From positions 62,001-126,000 of the forward strand of contig WFMF01000142.1 in assembly GCA_011033025.1 (NCBI GenBank): a stretch of 64,000 nucleotides of DNA, written 5' to 3'. The notes below the pieces were generated by a model, which did no database searches, was not told where the DNA came from, and saw only the letters and a program-made list of their open reading frames with translations. The translations under genes and the position numbers were made by a program. Below, piece by piece: positions 11,161 through 23,340 of this stretch (its first letter is position 1; each line of letters begins with the position of its first letter). Origin of the DNA: Beroe forskalii (lineage: Eukaryota; Ctenophora; Nuda; Beroida; Beroidae).

Positions 11161-11634
11161 TGTGTCCCTGAGTAGTGGAACAGGGTATGAAGTGTCCCTG
11201 AGTAGTGGAACAGGGCATGAAGTGACCCTGAGTAGTGGAACAGGGCATGAAGTGTTCCTGAGCAGTGGAACAGGGCATGAAGTGTTCCTGAGCAGTGGAA
11301 CAGGGCATGAAGTGTTCCTGAGTAGTGGAACAGGGCATGAAGTGTACCTGAGTAGAGGCAACTGGAACAAGGCATGAATCATAGCGAGCAGTGGAACAGG
11401 GCATGGAATGTAGTGAGGAGGAGGATTGAGGAGGAACAAGGCATGAAACATAGCGAGCAGTGGAACAGGGCATGAAGTGTACCTGAGTAGTGGAAACTGG
11501 AACAGGGCATGAAAGTATGAAATATAGCGAGGAGGACGATTGAGGAGGAACAAGGCATGAAACATAGCGAGCAGTGGAACAGGGCATGAAATATAGTGAG
11601 GAGGAGGATTGAGGAGCAACAAGGCATGAAATGT
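11161..11634. repeat. Minisatellite, 30-bp unit CCTGAGTAGTGGAACAGGGC + ATGAAGTGTC
   Basis: Six or seven clean 30-bp units at 11161-11360, then degenerate units with inserted GAGGAGGA blocks. The period is a multiple of three, so long frames stay open on both strands (up to 332 codons on the minus strand); repeated Pro-Cys-Ser/Ala-Leu-Phe-His peptides there mirror the unit and are not a gene. Confidence 0.9.
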
Positions 11635-12595
11635 AGCAAGAAGGTTTGAGGAAAAGAAGAGAGAAGGAGGAGAGAGGTTGAGAGAGAGTGGAGGTATAAT
11701 GGGTTGCCACCACATCCTCCTCCACTTAATGAGAGAGAGGAGAATATTGTAAGGAGAACAGTGTAAACGCACAAAATACAGCGCCAATCAGAGCAAATTA
11801 GAGGTGGACAATAGCAGCACTGAGTGTGGGTAATGAGTGAAGTGTAAGAAGTGGATAATGAAGTACATGTGTTTCTCTGTGCGCCTGTGTGGTGATGCTG
11901 TCGCTGTATGTCTGTCTGGTGGTTTTCTCTCCGTGTTTGTCTTTTTCATCTGGTTTGTTTGCCTGTGGGTTCGTTTGTGAGGCTGTGTCCATGTCTGTGG
12001 TTGTGAGGCTGTGTCTGTGTAATAAAGCTGAGCGTACTGATCACAGATCGCGATGTATAGAAGTATAGAGTGAGGGAGAAGCCTGCACACTCTCGAATGA
12101 GCAGCAGCAGCAGTATTATATACCAGTATATAACTATAGAACTGGATGTACAACCACACCCATACCACTGTATGCATTGAGAGAGTACATTACACCTCCT
12201 GAGCTCCTGCTAGAGCACAGAGTGTACAGTGAGGAGAGGAGGAGGAGGAGAGGTCACAAACCACCCTGCAATGACCTGCTCCATTCCAATTAATGCTGTG
12301 ACCTAACGGCGCTCAGTAAACAGCAGGGTAAACGATCACTCCAATTAATATTCTATAAGGTCAGAGAGTTGTGCTAATTGCCAGTCAGTAGGTATGTGTA
12401 TTGTGGCTGTGGTTAATACAATCTTAAATCAAACCAAACACTAATAACTCCTTGAATATAATGGTAAGATTTAGTTGGAAATGCGCGTTCATTTCGTAGA
12501 ATTGGCGTGTACTGTTGGGCTACAACAATGGTAGAACTAAGAACTTGTAATAGAATGATCGGGCGGTTCAGCCGTAGCTCATCACTTGTTCTCAG
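11635..12595. other. Low-complexity purine-rich and GTGT-rich sequence, no gene fixed
   Basis: GAGA-rich stretches at 11640-11750 and 12225-12255, a TGTCTGT-rich stretch at 11870-12020. If the terminal exon at 12596 is real, its upstream exons should be in or before this region, but none could be chosen. Confidence 0.5.
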
Positions 12596-12770
12596 CATTG
12601 AGTTTGGAAGGCAACACTCCACTCTGTGGCTCCCACCAAGAACTTTACAGGAACTCGTGGTGGACTCATTGAAAAACTTCGCCGTGAGGAAATTCCGCGA
12701 AAAATATAACCTTACAACATTCCTACGAGTGAAGGAGTGGAGGAACAAAAGAAGGATTCAATCAAAGTAA
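12596..12770 (+). CDS. Candidate terminal exon of an unrecognised plus-strand gene
   Basis: A strong acceptor (CATCACTTGTTCTCAG, ending 12595) precedes a frame of 57 residues that closes with TAA at 12768-12770; an AATAAA follows at 12865-12870. The peptide runs from IEFGRQHSTLW to KRRIQSK and has a basic C-terminus. The segment PPRTLQELVVDSLKNFA recalls a SOCS/BC-box (T-L-x3-V in place of Cys), but the key Cys is missing and the likeness is weak. Upstream exons were not found. The minus strand has a 111-codon frame over the same bases without splice or poly(A) support; I prefer the plus-strand reading, but chance remains possible. Confidence 0.45.
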
Positions 12771-12864
12771 AACAAAAGGGTAATGTCGAAGGGAAGGGAG
12801 AGTAATAGCATCGTCTCGCAGTGTTAAACAGAGAATTATTGAGGGGGGCAAAAATGGGATAATC

Positions 12865-12870
12865 AATAAA
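12865..12870 (+). promoter_or_regulatory. Poly(A) signal AATAAA after the candidate terminal exon
   Basis: Lies 95 bases past the TAA at 12770. Position suits the 3' end of the plus-strand exon. A 6-base motif in AT-rich DNA is common, so it is support only together with the exon. Confidence 0.4.
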
Positions 12871-13351
12871 GTGAAGCGTTTAAGTATTTACCTCCCCCTG
12901 CGCTAGTGAGAGACAGGGGGGATTGGGTAGTGGAAATGCGGGAATCTGGTATTCTGGTTAAGGGGTTATACGTCGTGGTGGGAGGCACTGAAAGCCACCA
13001 GTCATTAAGTAGTTAGGTAATTAGACAGCACACATACCTAGTATAATATCTACTCAAGAAATAATCCGGATTATATGAAGTACAACTAAAAATACCCCTA
13101 ACTGATACTAAAGAACTGATAAAACTCAACAAACAGGGCACTCTAATAGGACCCACTATCTCGCAGCTCAGAAAGTCAGGGAGGTAAATATGGGAGGCCC
13201 CATTAGTAATACTAATTACTAATTAGGGTATGTTGGGGTCCTCTCCTAGCACAGGACCTGTGTATAAGTGAGTATTCATTGCCTCCATTAGGGGAGTGTA
13301 CTGTAGCAAGCACTTATTAATATACTGTGATATTCTAAACAATAGGCAGGT

Positions 13352-13385
13352 TGAAGTGACGTCATTATTTGGGGTTGTAATGGCG
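13352..13385 (+). repeat. Copy 1 of a dispersed CRE-bearing sequence (TGACGTCATTATTTGGGGTT)
   Basis: Reads GAAGTGACGTCATTATTTGG then GGTTGTAATGG. Same core and 3' side as the sequences at 27870, 46804 and 54074. Confidence 0.5.
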
Positions 13386-16300
13386 CGTTTACCAGAGAAA
13401 GCGTCTACTTCCATAACCTCCCCTCTCTCTCACAAGGTCCACAGGCCTCGGGGCATGTGGCACTACGCATGTTTGAGGCAGCTACCCCGGAGGGGAAGAG
13501 AATAAAAACCAAGCAGAAATAGCTAAAAGGGATGGTGACGAAATGGCTGACACGAGCCGAAAAACACAAATATGCGAGTGCGGTACGCATCTCAGTGAAG
13601 GTGTCACGGTCTGCGACATTTTGTAGAAAAAATCAACGTGTTTTTTCGGTGGTAATAATTACCAGAAAATCTCAGCCTTCACCTTACTTTCCTTTCACTT
13701 TTTAATAAGTGTTCTGAGTGCTATACCATTATCAAATGTTCCAGAAGATTCTATGTGGTGACGGAAGTCTTACGTTCTCCCGGTTTGCAAGAAACTGTGA
13801 ACGCGTAATCGTGCGTCAATCACATTTCATGTTTAGGCTTGGTTACTCAAATAGAGCGATCTGCTTTATAGTTGATGAATATTAACTTGGAATAAAGTCA
13901 CACGTAGAAGTGGAAGCATATTACAGATCTCTTGAGATTATTAACCGGTCATAAACACTTTCTGCAGTAGCAAGACCGCTATATGGTGAAAACTAATATA
14001 TTCGTGGTTAGGTTCTCCAAATAACTTTATGTTTATAGCAACACGTCACACGATTCATCAAATTGTGGGCAGAACTCGTAATTTCTAGATAATCAAGTTA
14101 CAAGATTGTTATCTATGCTTAAAGTTATCTATACTTAAACTCTTAAAGTTAAAACTGTGAGACCTAGACAAAGCATCTTTGTCAGGGGAGAGGAGATTCT
14201 GTGGGAAAAACTCAGCCACTTTCCGTCACTTTATGTCATTTCATTATCTTATCGAAACCGAACCTATAAACAATAAACATATGGTGTCCTGTCACTCACA
14301 AATTCTCATGATAACTCAGTTTAAAATGACAAATTATGACAGTTTTAACACTGACTCGAATGTCATACGGTGGTTGTGTTAGACAGATAGCCATAGGAAA
14401 TATAATAAGAGGCTGCTGATAAAAATGCCCGGTATTATAATGAAGGTTTACTGTTTCCGTGACAAAGAAATTTAAAATATCGTATTTTTTATTGTTTCAT
14501 CAAAATCCCACCTAGTCGTCTTCGACTTTCGAATTTATTAAGTAATAAAGCAGATTCAGGAAAATTTCAAACTGATATGTGAAATTTAAAGAAGTTAGCA
14601 AAAGCAATGAAGTCGCTCCCTCAACACTTGTGCAAGTAACTTGCACAGTTGGAGGAGCAGTAACAATTTAATTGAATTGTACCGAGCACCAAAACCCCTG
14701 ATACAGGATATCTGGTCATGTCAATTTTAATAATTAATATTGACAGTTAATTAATTGACGACAAAGGGATCAATCGGATATGAGAAACAAGCCGCTTTCA
14801 ACAGGGCAGTTGGGGTAGTCACGTGACATAATTCTAATTAACGGGGAGAAAAACTACCGCTGTTACCTTCTACCTGTCAACACACTTTTTAGAAAAAACT
14901 GAAATAATAAATCAGTGGAAAACAGCGAGAAAAGTAATTTCATGACCTAAATCTGGGCAGGTATATTTGGTAACATTTTCTCAAAAAAACAGTTGCAGTT
15001 AAAAGAATATGCAGCGTAAATATATAACCACGTCCACATCAGCTCACTTGATGAGTTGATAATGTACACATCCTTCAATCCTTCAATTATAACACATCTA
15101 AAGTCGGCATAAAACATAACATATTCAGGATATATGTCACAGGCTCATCATAGAACACATTATATCAAGTCTATATGTACAAAAACTGAGAGTTCTTTGG
15201 AAATTATAGGAATTATACACACTATTTAACTCCGTGATGGTTATGATAATGAGAGGATCTCCTACTGCACAGTTTTTACAAGTGATGAATTGCCGTTATT
15301 CAGTTTTTCAAGGAATTCTACTCATGGTACGGTGGAACTAACATGTGGGATCTTAGAGAGACTGGCAGTTACATTATTATCACTTTATCATAGCTTTTAC
15401 AGCTTTTGAAGTCGCACAAAACAAGCGTGAAGCACAAATTGAGATTGGAGATGGAAAAAATCCTGTTCTGGAGAATTCAAGGGCTTCTTATTAAAGGTGT
15501 TAAAAAAGAAAAAAAAACGATTTTTCCAAACGAAAGCGTCAAGCAGTTTACAAATGAAAAAGAGATGGTTTTCCAAAGAAGGATGAGCATGGACTATTGG
15601 GTTGCAGCTCTATTCCCAACGCCAAGGCAGAGAGCCGGCCGAAACATCGCGAGTTTTATTATTTAGAATGAACAATTTATCATCAGCTCACACTGGACTA
15701 CTTATAAGGTAAGATTGGTGGAAATAATGAGCATCGTAACGCTGGATTCCATTGGCTCATTGGTCACTGCACGGGATGAAAAGCAGGACAATGTGAGATC
15801 TGAATTAGAAATGCGTGGAATGCATGAAGCTAGAATACCTAGAGGGGTACGGCACTCAGAGTGGGTAGAAAGCAGTGGCTTATACACATATTCAACGTTT
15901 TCTTATCAAGATTCATAATTCAAGAGAGCCAGAGTAATTGCGCGTAAAATCAAAACCAATAAAATCTCATTACCAACTCTAGAACTTTGCGTTTGAATTG
16001 TAAAATCAAGAAAGTAAGAAGTTAATCAAAGCTTAACAATAATAAAGAAAAAAGAAGAATAATTCCAAACAGCACAAAGTTGAACGAAAGAAGGGACCAA
16101 TGAGTTCTGAGCATGAGAAAGGCAAGTGTCTGAGTGTTTGTCTGAGTGTAGTGGTGTCTGAGTGTAGTGGTGTAGACTCAAAGTACTTGTGGAGAGCGTC
16201 ACACTACGTCATGAGCATATTGAGCAGTGTCTTTGATGAAATTAGATGAAATGAACATGCGCTAAGCAATATATAACATTATCATCCTATACTATATCAC

Positions 16301-16506
16301 TGAGCATTGAGCATATCTCGAGCTACATAACACCTACTCTACAGAATGTAGAACACGTCTAGCCGACACTAGCTCAGAGAGAGTGAGAGAAATAAACTAT
16401 AAATGAGAGGCCGGAGAGAGGCCCTTAAATGGGAATGTTATGAGCGGAGCATTGATAGCGATACTGCGATAAGAATGTCACTGATACACAGCCTCCTGTC
16501 GCATAT

Positions 16507-16780
16507 CACGTGACCACGTGACCTAGTATCACGTGACATTGCGCGTCTTAGTCACATGACTTAGAGGGTGTCACGTGACTATATCAACTGTGATATGATG
16601 CCACTATATCCGATATGTGATAAAGGAGATTATGGGAAACCAGACATAGGACGAACATATCAACTGTGATAGCACAGCTCACATAATACCACGTGATGCG
16701 CGCGTTACAGGTCACGCGGTTGCTAAGGAAGACTCACAGTTGGTAAGCGTTGTCACGCGGTTGCTATGCGATGTCACGTG
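16507..16780. promoter_or_regulatory. Cluster of six CACGTG sites
   Basis: CACGTG at 16507, 16515, 16530, 16572, 16690 and 16775, most as TCACGTGA/C, the form bound by MiT/TFE (CLEAR/M-box) and USF-type bHLH-ZIP factors. Related CACATGAC and TCACGCGG sites lie between, two of the latter followed by GTTGCTA, an X-box half-like sequence. No gene start could be tied to it. Confidence 0.6.
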
Positions 16781-18932
16781 ATGGCCCATGTGACGCAGTT
16801 AGTTGTCAAGCTCTCTGTGGAATGACATGAATAAACCAGGAAGCTGTGTGCCCAGACTTTAAACATGTCAATGTCAGGGAAGAGAGAGGAAAAGGAGAGG
16901 GTTATTGTCAAGTTGTGAGGGACACAGGCGGCAAGAATTCACCTGTTATAAACCTACACAGACCGGGCTCTGAATATTTCCCCATTCAGAATAGGGAAAT
17001 CCGTGTTGCTAAACCCCAGGAATTCCTAACAAATGAAAGTGTGCTTCCCTCCAGAGGTCGGAGTATTTAGGGATTCTATTTAGGGCTGCTGTGAAGTAGA
17101 GAGGAGGTCGTGGAGATTAGGGTATTACCACAACAAAGCGGAGTGGTGAATGGGAGAGTGTATTGCGTATTGTGCGGGGCAGGGTAACGAGGTAGTTATA
17201 ATAATACTCTCTGAGAGGGAGGTCTCTCTTTGAGCCCTGTCTCTACATCATAATACAACACTGTGTGGAAACATCCCGGATACAGGCAGCAAAACGGTCA
17301 AATATACCCTGTAATAGCTGTCACGAGACAGCTGAAAGTTTTCCAAAGACTTGACACAAACACTCAATTCACTAAATAGTGCGATTACAAAGCCTCCTCT
17401 TCTCACAGCTCTTCCCTCCCCTCATTGTGATTCCTCCTCTACTGTAACACAGTTTTCTGGTAATTACCGGGCGACTACCAGGGGATGAAGCAGTCTGCGG
17501 TGATGTGACTTTGAGCAGGTGATGATAATCTGCTACTTATTTCAGAAGGGATATGCAGTCAGATTCCTCATTTTAAGGGATGTTGAGTGATGAGATAGGA
17601 GTCAGAGGAGCAAGAGGGAAGATAGATTCTTCATATTGATGTATTAAGAGATGTTGAGTGAAGAGAAGAAGAGACAGGAATCAGAGGAGCGAGAGAGAAG
17701 GTCGGAGAGATACGACGATATATGAAAAGTGGTAATTAGGAAGTTAACAGATATGCGGCATATCTCATGAGCGACTTGTTGAAGTATCATGTTTTAGCGA
17801 ATGTTGACGCATTCCTCACAGTTCCGATATACGCGGAATTGAAGCATGTCATGTGTCGATATATGTACACTTGGAAAGCTGTAATAATTTTAGAGACACA
17901 ACTAAAATATACTAAAATGTACATTCTTCCTGAATTTATACTTTCCCTACTCAAGGAAAAGTTTTAGTGAGAGAGGAGGAGAGAGGAGGTTGCATAGAAA
18001 ATATTTCCAAGACGATTCTTAGAGGAATTTCAAAGTTTAGAGCGCTCAAGGTAAGGAAATGAAAAAGTAATGCAGGAAAGCCTCATATTTAAAAGGCTCA
18101 GGTTGGAAGCTGGCATGAGGTTAAGAATAAGGTGGGGTTCCTTCCTTTTAAGTTTTACTGTTAAATGTAGATAAACGGAGCTAAAAGCTTTAAAATGAGG
18201 TTAATATTTGAAAGATGTGCCGTTTTTAGCATTCCTCATTAGTAAAAAGTTGAGAACAGGAAATGCTGTAGGTCATGCGGTGGGTCATGCGGTGGTCATG
18301 ATATTAAATCTAAACTTTCAATGGAATATTCAATATGAAAATGTTAGGCATTTGGAGTTGGACATTGATTATGAGCTGGATACATCTGAAAACTCATTTT
18401 GAAATGAGAAAGATCTTTGGAAAAAGGGCAGTTTGTTCAGTTTATTCGAGGAAACTGTTGATTGAAATACCCACAGACTTATTGAAGTAGCCAGGAACAT
18501 CAAAAGCCTCAAAATGAACAGAAATTATTCATAAAAGTGAAGCCTACTTAGCTATATATACAAAGACAAACCTATCAATGTTGTGCCTTCAGAAGAGAAC
18601 ACTGATAATGATGCTCCGACAAAGAAAGAATGAGAGTAAAATGCAACAGTAAAACTAAAGCAGTCTGATCTGCTACTCAAGGCAAGGAATTCGGAAGTCA
18701 TCGCATGCGCTCCAGGCATGCGGTCTAAGCACCGCGTGAGCGCTTCTCAACTACCACTTTCCGAGGATAAGAAGATACGAGATGGTCTCATGATAGTGAG
18801 TCTTGAGATCACATGGGAACGGTGAGAATGATGAGCATCTCGTGACCTCAAAGCGAGGAGTAGGTGCGCCGCCTCGATATAGCAAAGAGCTACTAAAATC
18901 ACGGATATATCGGCGAGGAATGTCTTATCAGT
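16781..18932. other. No gene fixed
   Basis: Holds two divergent copies of a GATGTTGAGTGA-type purine-rich unit near 17579 and 17652, and frames without splice or composition support. Nothing else recognised. Confidence 0.5.
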
Positions 18933-18986
18933 CACGTGATAGCAAATTCACGTGATTTAAAAGTCACGTGATAACAAAGACACGTG
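18933..18986. promoter_or_regulatory. Four CACGTG sites at exact 16-bp spacing
   Basis: CACGTG begins at 18933, 18949, 18965 and 18981. The 10-bp spacers are alike but not equal (ATAGCAAATT, ATTTAAAAGT, ATAACAAAGA), so only the sites and spacing are well kept. Could be a short decayed minisatellite or a homotypic binding-site cluster for bHLH-ZIP factors. Confidence 0.7.
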
Positions 18987-21900
18987 AAATTGACGACAAT
19001 GTTACGTGTAACAGTTGTTGATAAGATTAAACACGGATTCCTCGTCATGATAAGGCAAACAATGTCTATTTATAGATGTTACTTCCGGCTATGAAGACAA
19101 ATCTTCAATCTCAACTCGACATTTCAAGTGATTGAGACTCTTCTTAGAGAGAATCTATAGAGAACGCTGAAATAGAGAAGCTTAGATGGTGCAATGAGCA
19201 ATCAGTCTTGAAAGAAAAAAGAGAATGAAAATGGCCTCGGCCTCAGTGTTCCAAACAGGTCACTCTAATGGCTTTCATCACGAGGTGAATAGAGTAGGAA
19301 GGGTGAATATTGAGAAAAAGTGCAATGTCACGTGATTAACATTGAGTCATCAACTGAGAGTTCTCCTATCAATTATTAACCCTTTGTGTCACATGAGAAT
19401 ATTTAAACTCTACTAATTGTATTGATACACATGACATTCTACCCATGTTCTCAATGTTTCTCTTGATACAACCTCCTGATGACCCTAACCCTCCTAATGA
19501 CCCAACCACAAAGACTAGATAATTCAAAGGAATAAGGTTCACGATTGATAATGACTTAATGAGATGGTAGCGTACAGCAAGAAAAGTTGTGTTTTTCATC
19601 GAAACTTAACGATTAGTAGTTCGCACCAAACAGTCAAGGTTTCAGAGACCAAAGAATGATGGGTTAGAATGAATGAAAGCTTTATTCTGCGTAGAGGTAG
19701 TCATATGATGGCCACCATTTATAATAGCTTTACATCACACGTACCAATGTATTTTCTCCTTTCATGGCCGGCAAAATTTTTTTGGCTAAATGACAAATTA
19801 TGTCAAAACAAATGGGCATTGTTCTGAACCCCACCTCAATAATCAAAAGGCTGTGACGTTTCCCCCGCTTCCGAGGAAGAGAAGTAAGGAGACCAGGGAA
19901 CAATGGTGTGGTTGGAAAGGCTCTAAAAGGCTGTAGTCTAACGCAGCATTACCAGCGAAGCAATGGTGTGGTTGGAGAGGCTGTAGTCTAACACAGCATT
20001 ACCAGCGGAGCAATGGTGTTATGATGAGGCTGTAGTCGTCTAAGACAGCAGGGCTCACGGGCTGGTGATGCCGACAGTTTAAGAGCACACAACAAAAGGA
20101 TGGCTTACACCTTGCAGAGCAATGTTTACATAAAACAGCTGACAAAGGTTAATGAAATGAGGAGCGCCTCCTCCTACCACTGCTTATTCACACATCTCTA
20201 ATTTATAATGTGGGGTTGGCAGATATTTCACTGCCTCTTAGCCTGGCTATTACTCTATTGTGAAGGAGCAGCTCGTGTTATATGGAGGTGGTGAAAAGTC
20301 AGAGAAATAAGCGAACATGTTTGGGTAACAAGCACAAACTCATTCCCCCATTATTTTACCTGCCACTTTTTATAATAACGCTCGAAAACAGGAAAACGTA
20401 GGCCTAAGAAGTTAAGAGTTTAGGCGTGTCACAGCGTTCCATTTACCGCAATCTAGAATTTCCCACTTTAAGCGAGAGTTAGCATGGTTCATTGTGGACT
20501 AAATGCCAGAATGCAGGCACGTAATTCTAAGTATCACGCCTACAATGGTTCTGTCAAAATTGACTTGAAATCTAGAGAGATCTGGTGAGCTAATTGGGAA
20601 GCACAAAGCAATGTGAATAGTAATAGTTAGCTAGTTCTAAGGCACTTTCATGAGACATGATGGTGGTTGTTGTAAAACAGCAGGTGACTCATGTATAATG
20701 GTTTGGATGAAGGAAGGATAACACACAGAAATTACGAGCTGTCAGATGCCTCTCCCTCTGTTAGCAAGAAAAAGAGACATGCTCTCACCTCAACCTCGCG
20801 AAAAATTATAAAATTCACCCCGTCGTCTTTAGACAAAATACATTCAAAGTTCAAACGAATTTTAGAAATCTACTCTAAAGAGGGACCCGACACTCGAAAC
20901 TTCCAAAGAAAAGCTCCGTAGAGAAGACAACCTCGAGTGCATTTCCTTATAAAGGAATATCGCGAGTCTGTGACGCGACTATTACAGTTCCCTGCAAATC
21001 TAAATGCTTCCCTCCCTCTCTCTCCTCTGGTGTATTTGTGTGTATACACCCTAAATGCTTCCCTATAGTTCCCTCGCTGAGACTCTGAAAGTGAGAGGAA
21101 ATGTAACTAATTGGTGCTTGTGGCGGGGGCCGGACCCTCTGGCAGCATTAATCAGCGGTGTCCGTACATTGTTATGTAACCAGGCATTGTCAGTGATTAT
21201 AATCAGCTTCATGTAATTAGGTGCTGTAGCTGTAGCATACAGTGCAGGAGAAGAAGAGGGGGGAGGAGAGAGGGGAGGAGGAGAGAGAGAGGAGAGCGGT
21301 GTGATAAGGGGTGTGTAGCTGAGAGGGGGAATGTTTAAAGGAGAGAAGATGTTACAGAGGAGAGAAGATGTTGCAGTGCCTTGGACACTAAATACTGGAC
21401 ACAGACGCTGTGCCAGGCACACAGTGAGACACAACCTGTCTGCAGATATTGCCAACTTTTCCATAAAACCGGCAACTCTCTGCACTTCACCTCAGGGTTT
21501 TACAGCACCCTATATATAATGATAGGTATTCTCGGTTCTGTCAAATTTAAGTAGACGATTCTCAAGGCAAACAGTGCGGTATTGATATACAAGAAACTAT
21601 ATAGTTAGTATTTGGCTTCGAATCAACCTATTTGGCTTCGAATCAAGTACATTACCAAAGCGAGAAGAAAACAATAGTTTAAGAACTTATTTTTACTTCT
21701 ATGGATCGCTGAATGGTTTTAGTCTAGCTCGGTTAATCAAAAGACAATGGGCATTATTCAGTAGTTTCATGTCAGGAAAATTCGAGAAATTAATTAATCA
21801 GATTAGACCACCAATTTATAGTCAGAAAGCTTTGTCTTGAGGTCATCTTTTGGTAATAATAATGATAGACCGATTAAATATTCTCGATATGTTGAAACAA

Positions 21901-22517
21901 AACCACTCAGCAAAATTAAGTCACAGATTCAAAGGAGCAAATTATGCAAACATCTGTGTTTCCACGAAGTGCACAATTATAATGAAAATGCCAACAAGTC
22001 ACAACCTGTGAAATGTGAATCTATAAAAGTGTCAAAGAGCCGAACACGTCTGGCAAAGTGCCAAAGTTCCCTAATAGTTCCCGCGTAGTTTGAAGTCGCA
22101 ACTTCTAGGCTTCTGTAGAGCAGTTGGGCACTGCACAGAGCACTCTGAGCAGTAAAGAGCATGCTGGTGGTTTCATGTCGGTAGAGGTTCGCTCAAACGA
22201 CCACTGCTCACATTGTGGTAATGACTGATTACGCTGAGCTTGGTTGCTTCGTTACTCGGCATGGAAGTGGCCTGCTAGTGCACGTTGCTAAACTGCGTTG
22301 CTAAGCTGTGTTGCTTACAAATAAAGCAACTGCTAAGCAACAGCAAGGAGAAGGCACACACACAAACGTCTGAGATATGAGAATTAAAGAATGGCGGCTA
22401 CACACACAGAATATTACAATATATCACTGAGCAAGACCCATAACAACGAACACAAAGGAAGACAATTTATACTCATTTGTGTGAATTGTGTGAGTAATTA
22501 GCGTCAGAGTCAACAAA
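18987..22517. other. No gene fixed; tandem duplication at 19900-20040
   Basis: Contains the repeat listed separately, a TCACGTGATT at about 19328, a pyrimidine-rich GGGAGGAGAGAG tract at 21255-21300, and frames without splice support (for example 20691-20921). Nothing further recognised. Confidence 0.5.
19900..20040. repeat. Three tandem copies of a ~50-bp unit (CAATGGTGTGGTTGGAGAGG...)
   Basis: Copies near 19901, 19963 and 20011 share AGCAATGGTGT, GGCTGTAGTC and CAGCATTACCAGC blocks; copies differ by small losses. Confidence 0.8.
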
Positions 22518-23340
22518 GCGACCAGGCAAGTGGAGAGGTAGTGGCATTGTATCGCACAGCTCTTCAAAGGGGGAACAGAGAGGGAACAGAAAGAGGGAAC
22601 ACAGAAAGGGGAACACAGAAAGGGGAACACAGAGAAGCAGAGAGGAGGAACACAGACAGGGGTAAAGCGACCAGGCAAGTGGAGAGCTGTAGTGCGCAAT
22701 GTATCGCACAGCTTCAAACGTTCTAGAGGGGAACAGAAAGGGGGAACGGAGGGGGAACAGAAGGGGGGGGGGAGTGGGGGACACAGACAGGGGGAAAGCG
22801 ACCAGGCAAGTGGAGAGGTAGTGCGCATTGTATCACACAGCTTCAAAGGGGAACAGAGAGGGGGAACGGAGAGGGGGAACAGAAAGAGGGAACACAGAAA
22901 AGGGGTTATAGAGAGAGGGAACACAGGGGGGGGGGGGAGTGGGGGACACAGACAGGGGGACAGCGACCAGGCAAGTGAAGAGGTAGTGGCATTGTATCGC
23001 ACAGCTTCAAACGTTCTAGAGAGGGAATAGAAAGGAAGAACAGAGGGGGAACAGAAAGAGGGGGAACACAGAGGGGGAAACAGAAAGAGGAAAACAGAGA
23101 GGGGGAAAGCGACCAGGCAAGTGGAGAGGTAGTGTCATTGTATCGCACAGCTTAAAACGTTCTAGAGAGGGAATAGAAAGGGGGAACGGAGGGGGAACAG
23201 AAAGAGGGGGAACACAGAGGGGGAAACAGAAAGAGGAAAACAGAGAGGGGAAGAGAAAGGGAACAGAGTGTTACAGTAACACAGAGGATATCAGAGATGA
23301 GAGAAGGTGGATAGAAAGAGGGAAAAAAGGGGGAATAGAG
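22518..23340. repeat. Long-unit tandem repeat, five copies of ~130-165 bp
   Basis: The block GCGACCAGGCAAGTGGAGAG begins at 22518, 22667, 22798, 22963 and 23109, each followed by a TTGTATCGCACAGCTTCAAA block and a purine-rich GGGGGAACAGAGA stretch of variable length. Unit length differs through the purine part. Open frames here (Pro/Leu-rich on the minus strand) are repeat artefacts. Confidence 0.9.

Larger units (their letters stand above)
12771..16506. other. Mostly AT-rich, no gene fixed
   Basis: No exon with consistent splice sites was chosen. Includes one copy of the dispersed CRE-bearing repeat at 13357, GTAGTGGTGTCTGAGTGT duplications near 16145-16170, and short frames that look like chance. 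Confidence 0.5.

Noticed and set aside
10789-11787. 332-codon minus-strand frame with repeated Pro-Cys-Ser-x-Ala-Leu-Phe-like peptides
   Set aside because: A product of the 30-bp repeat; other frames of both strands are open too, and no splice or start support exists.
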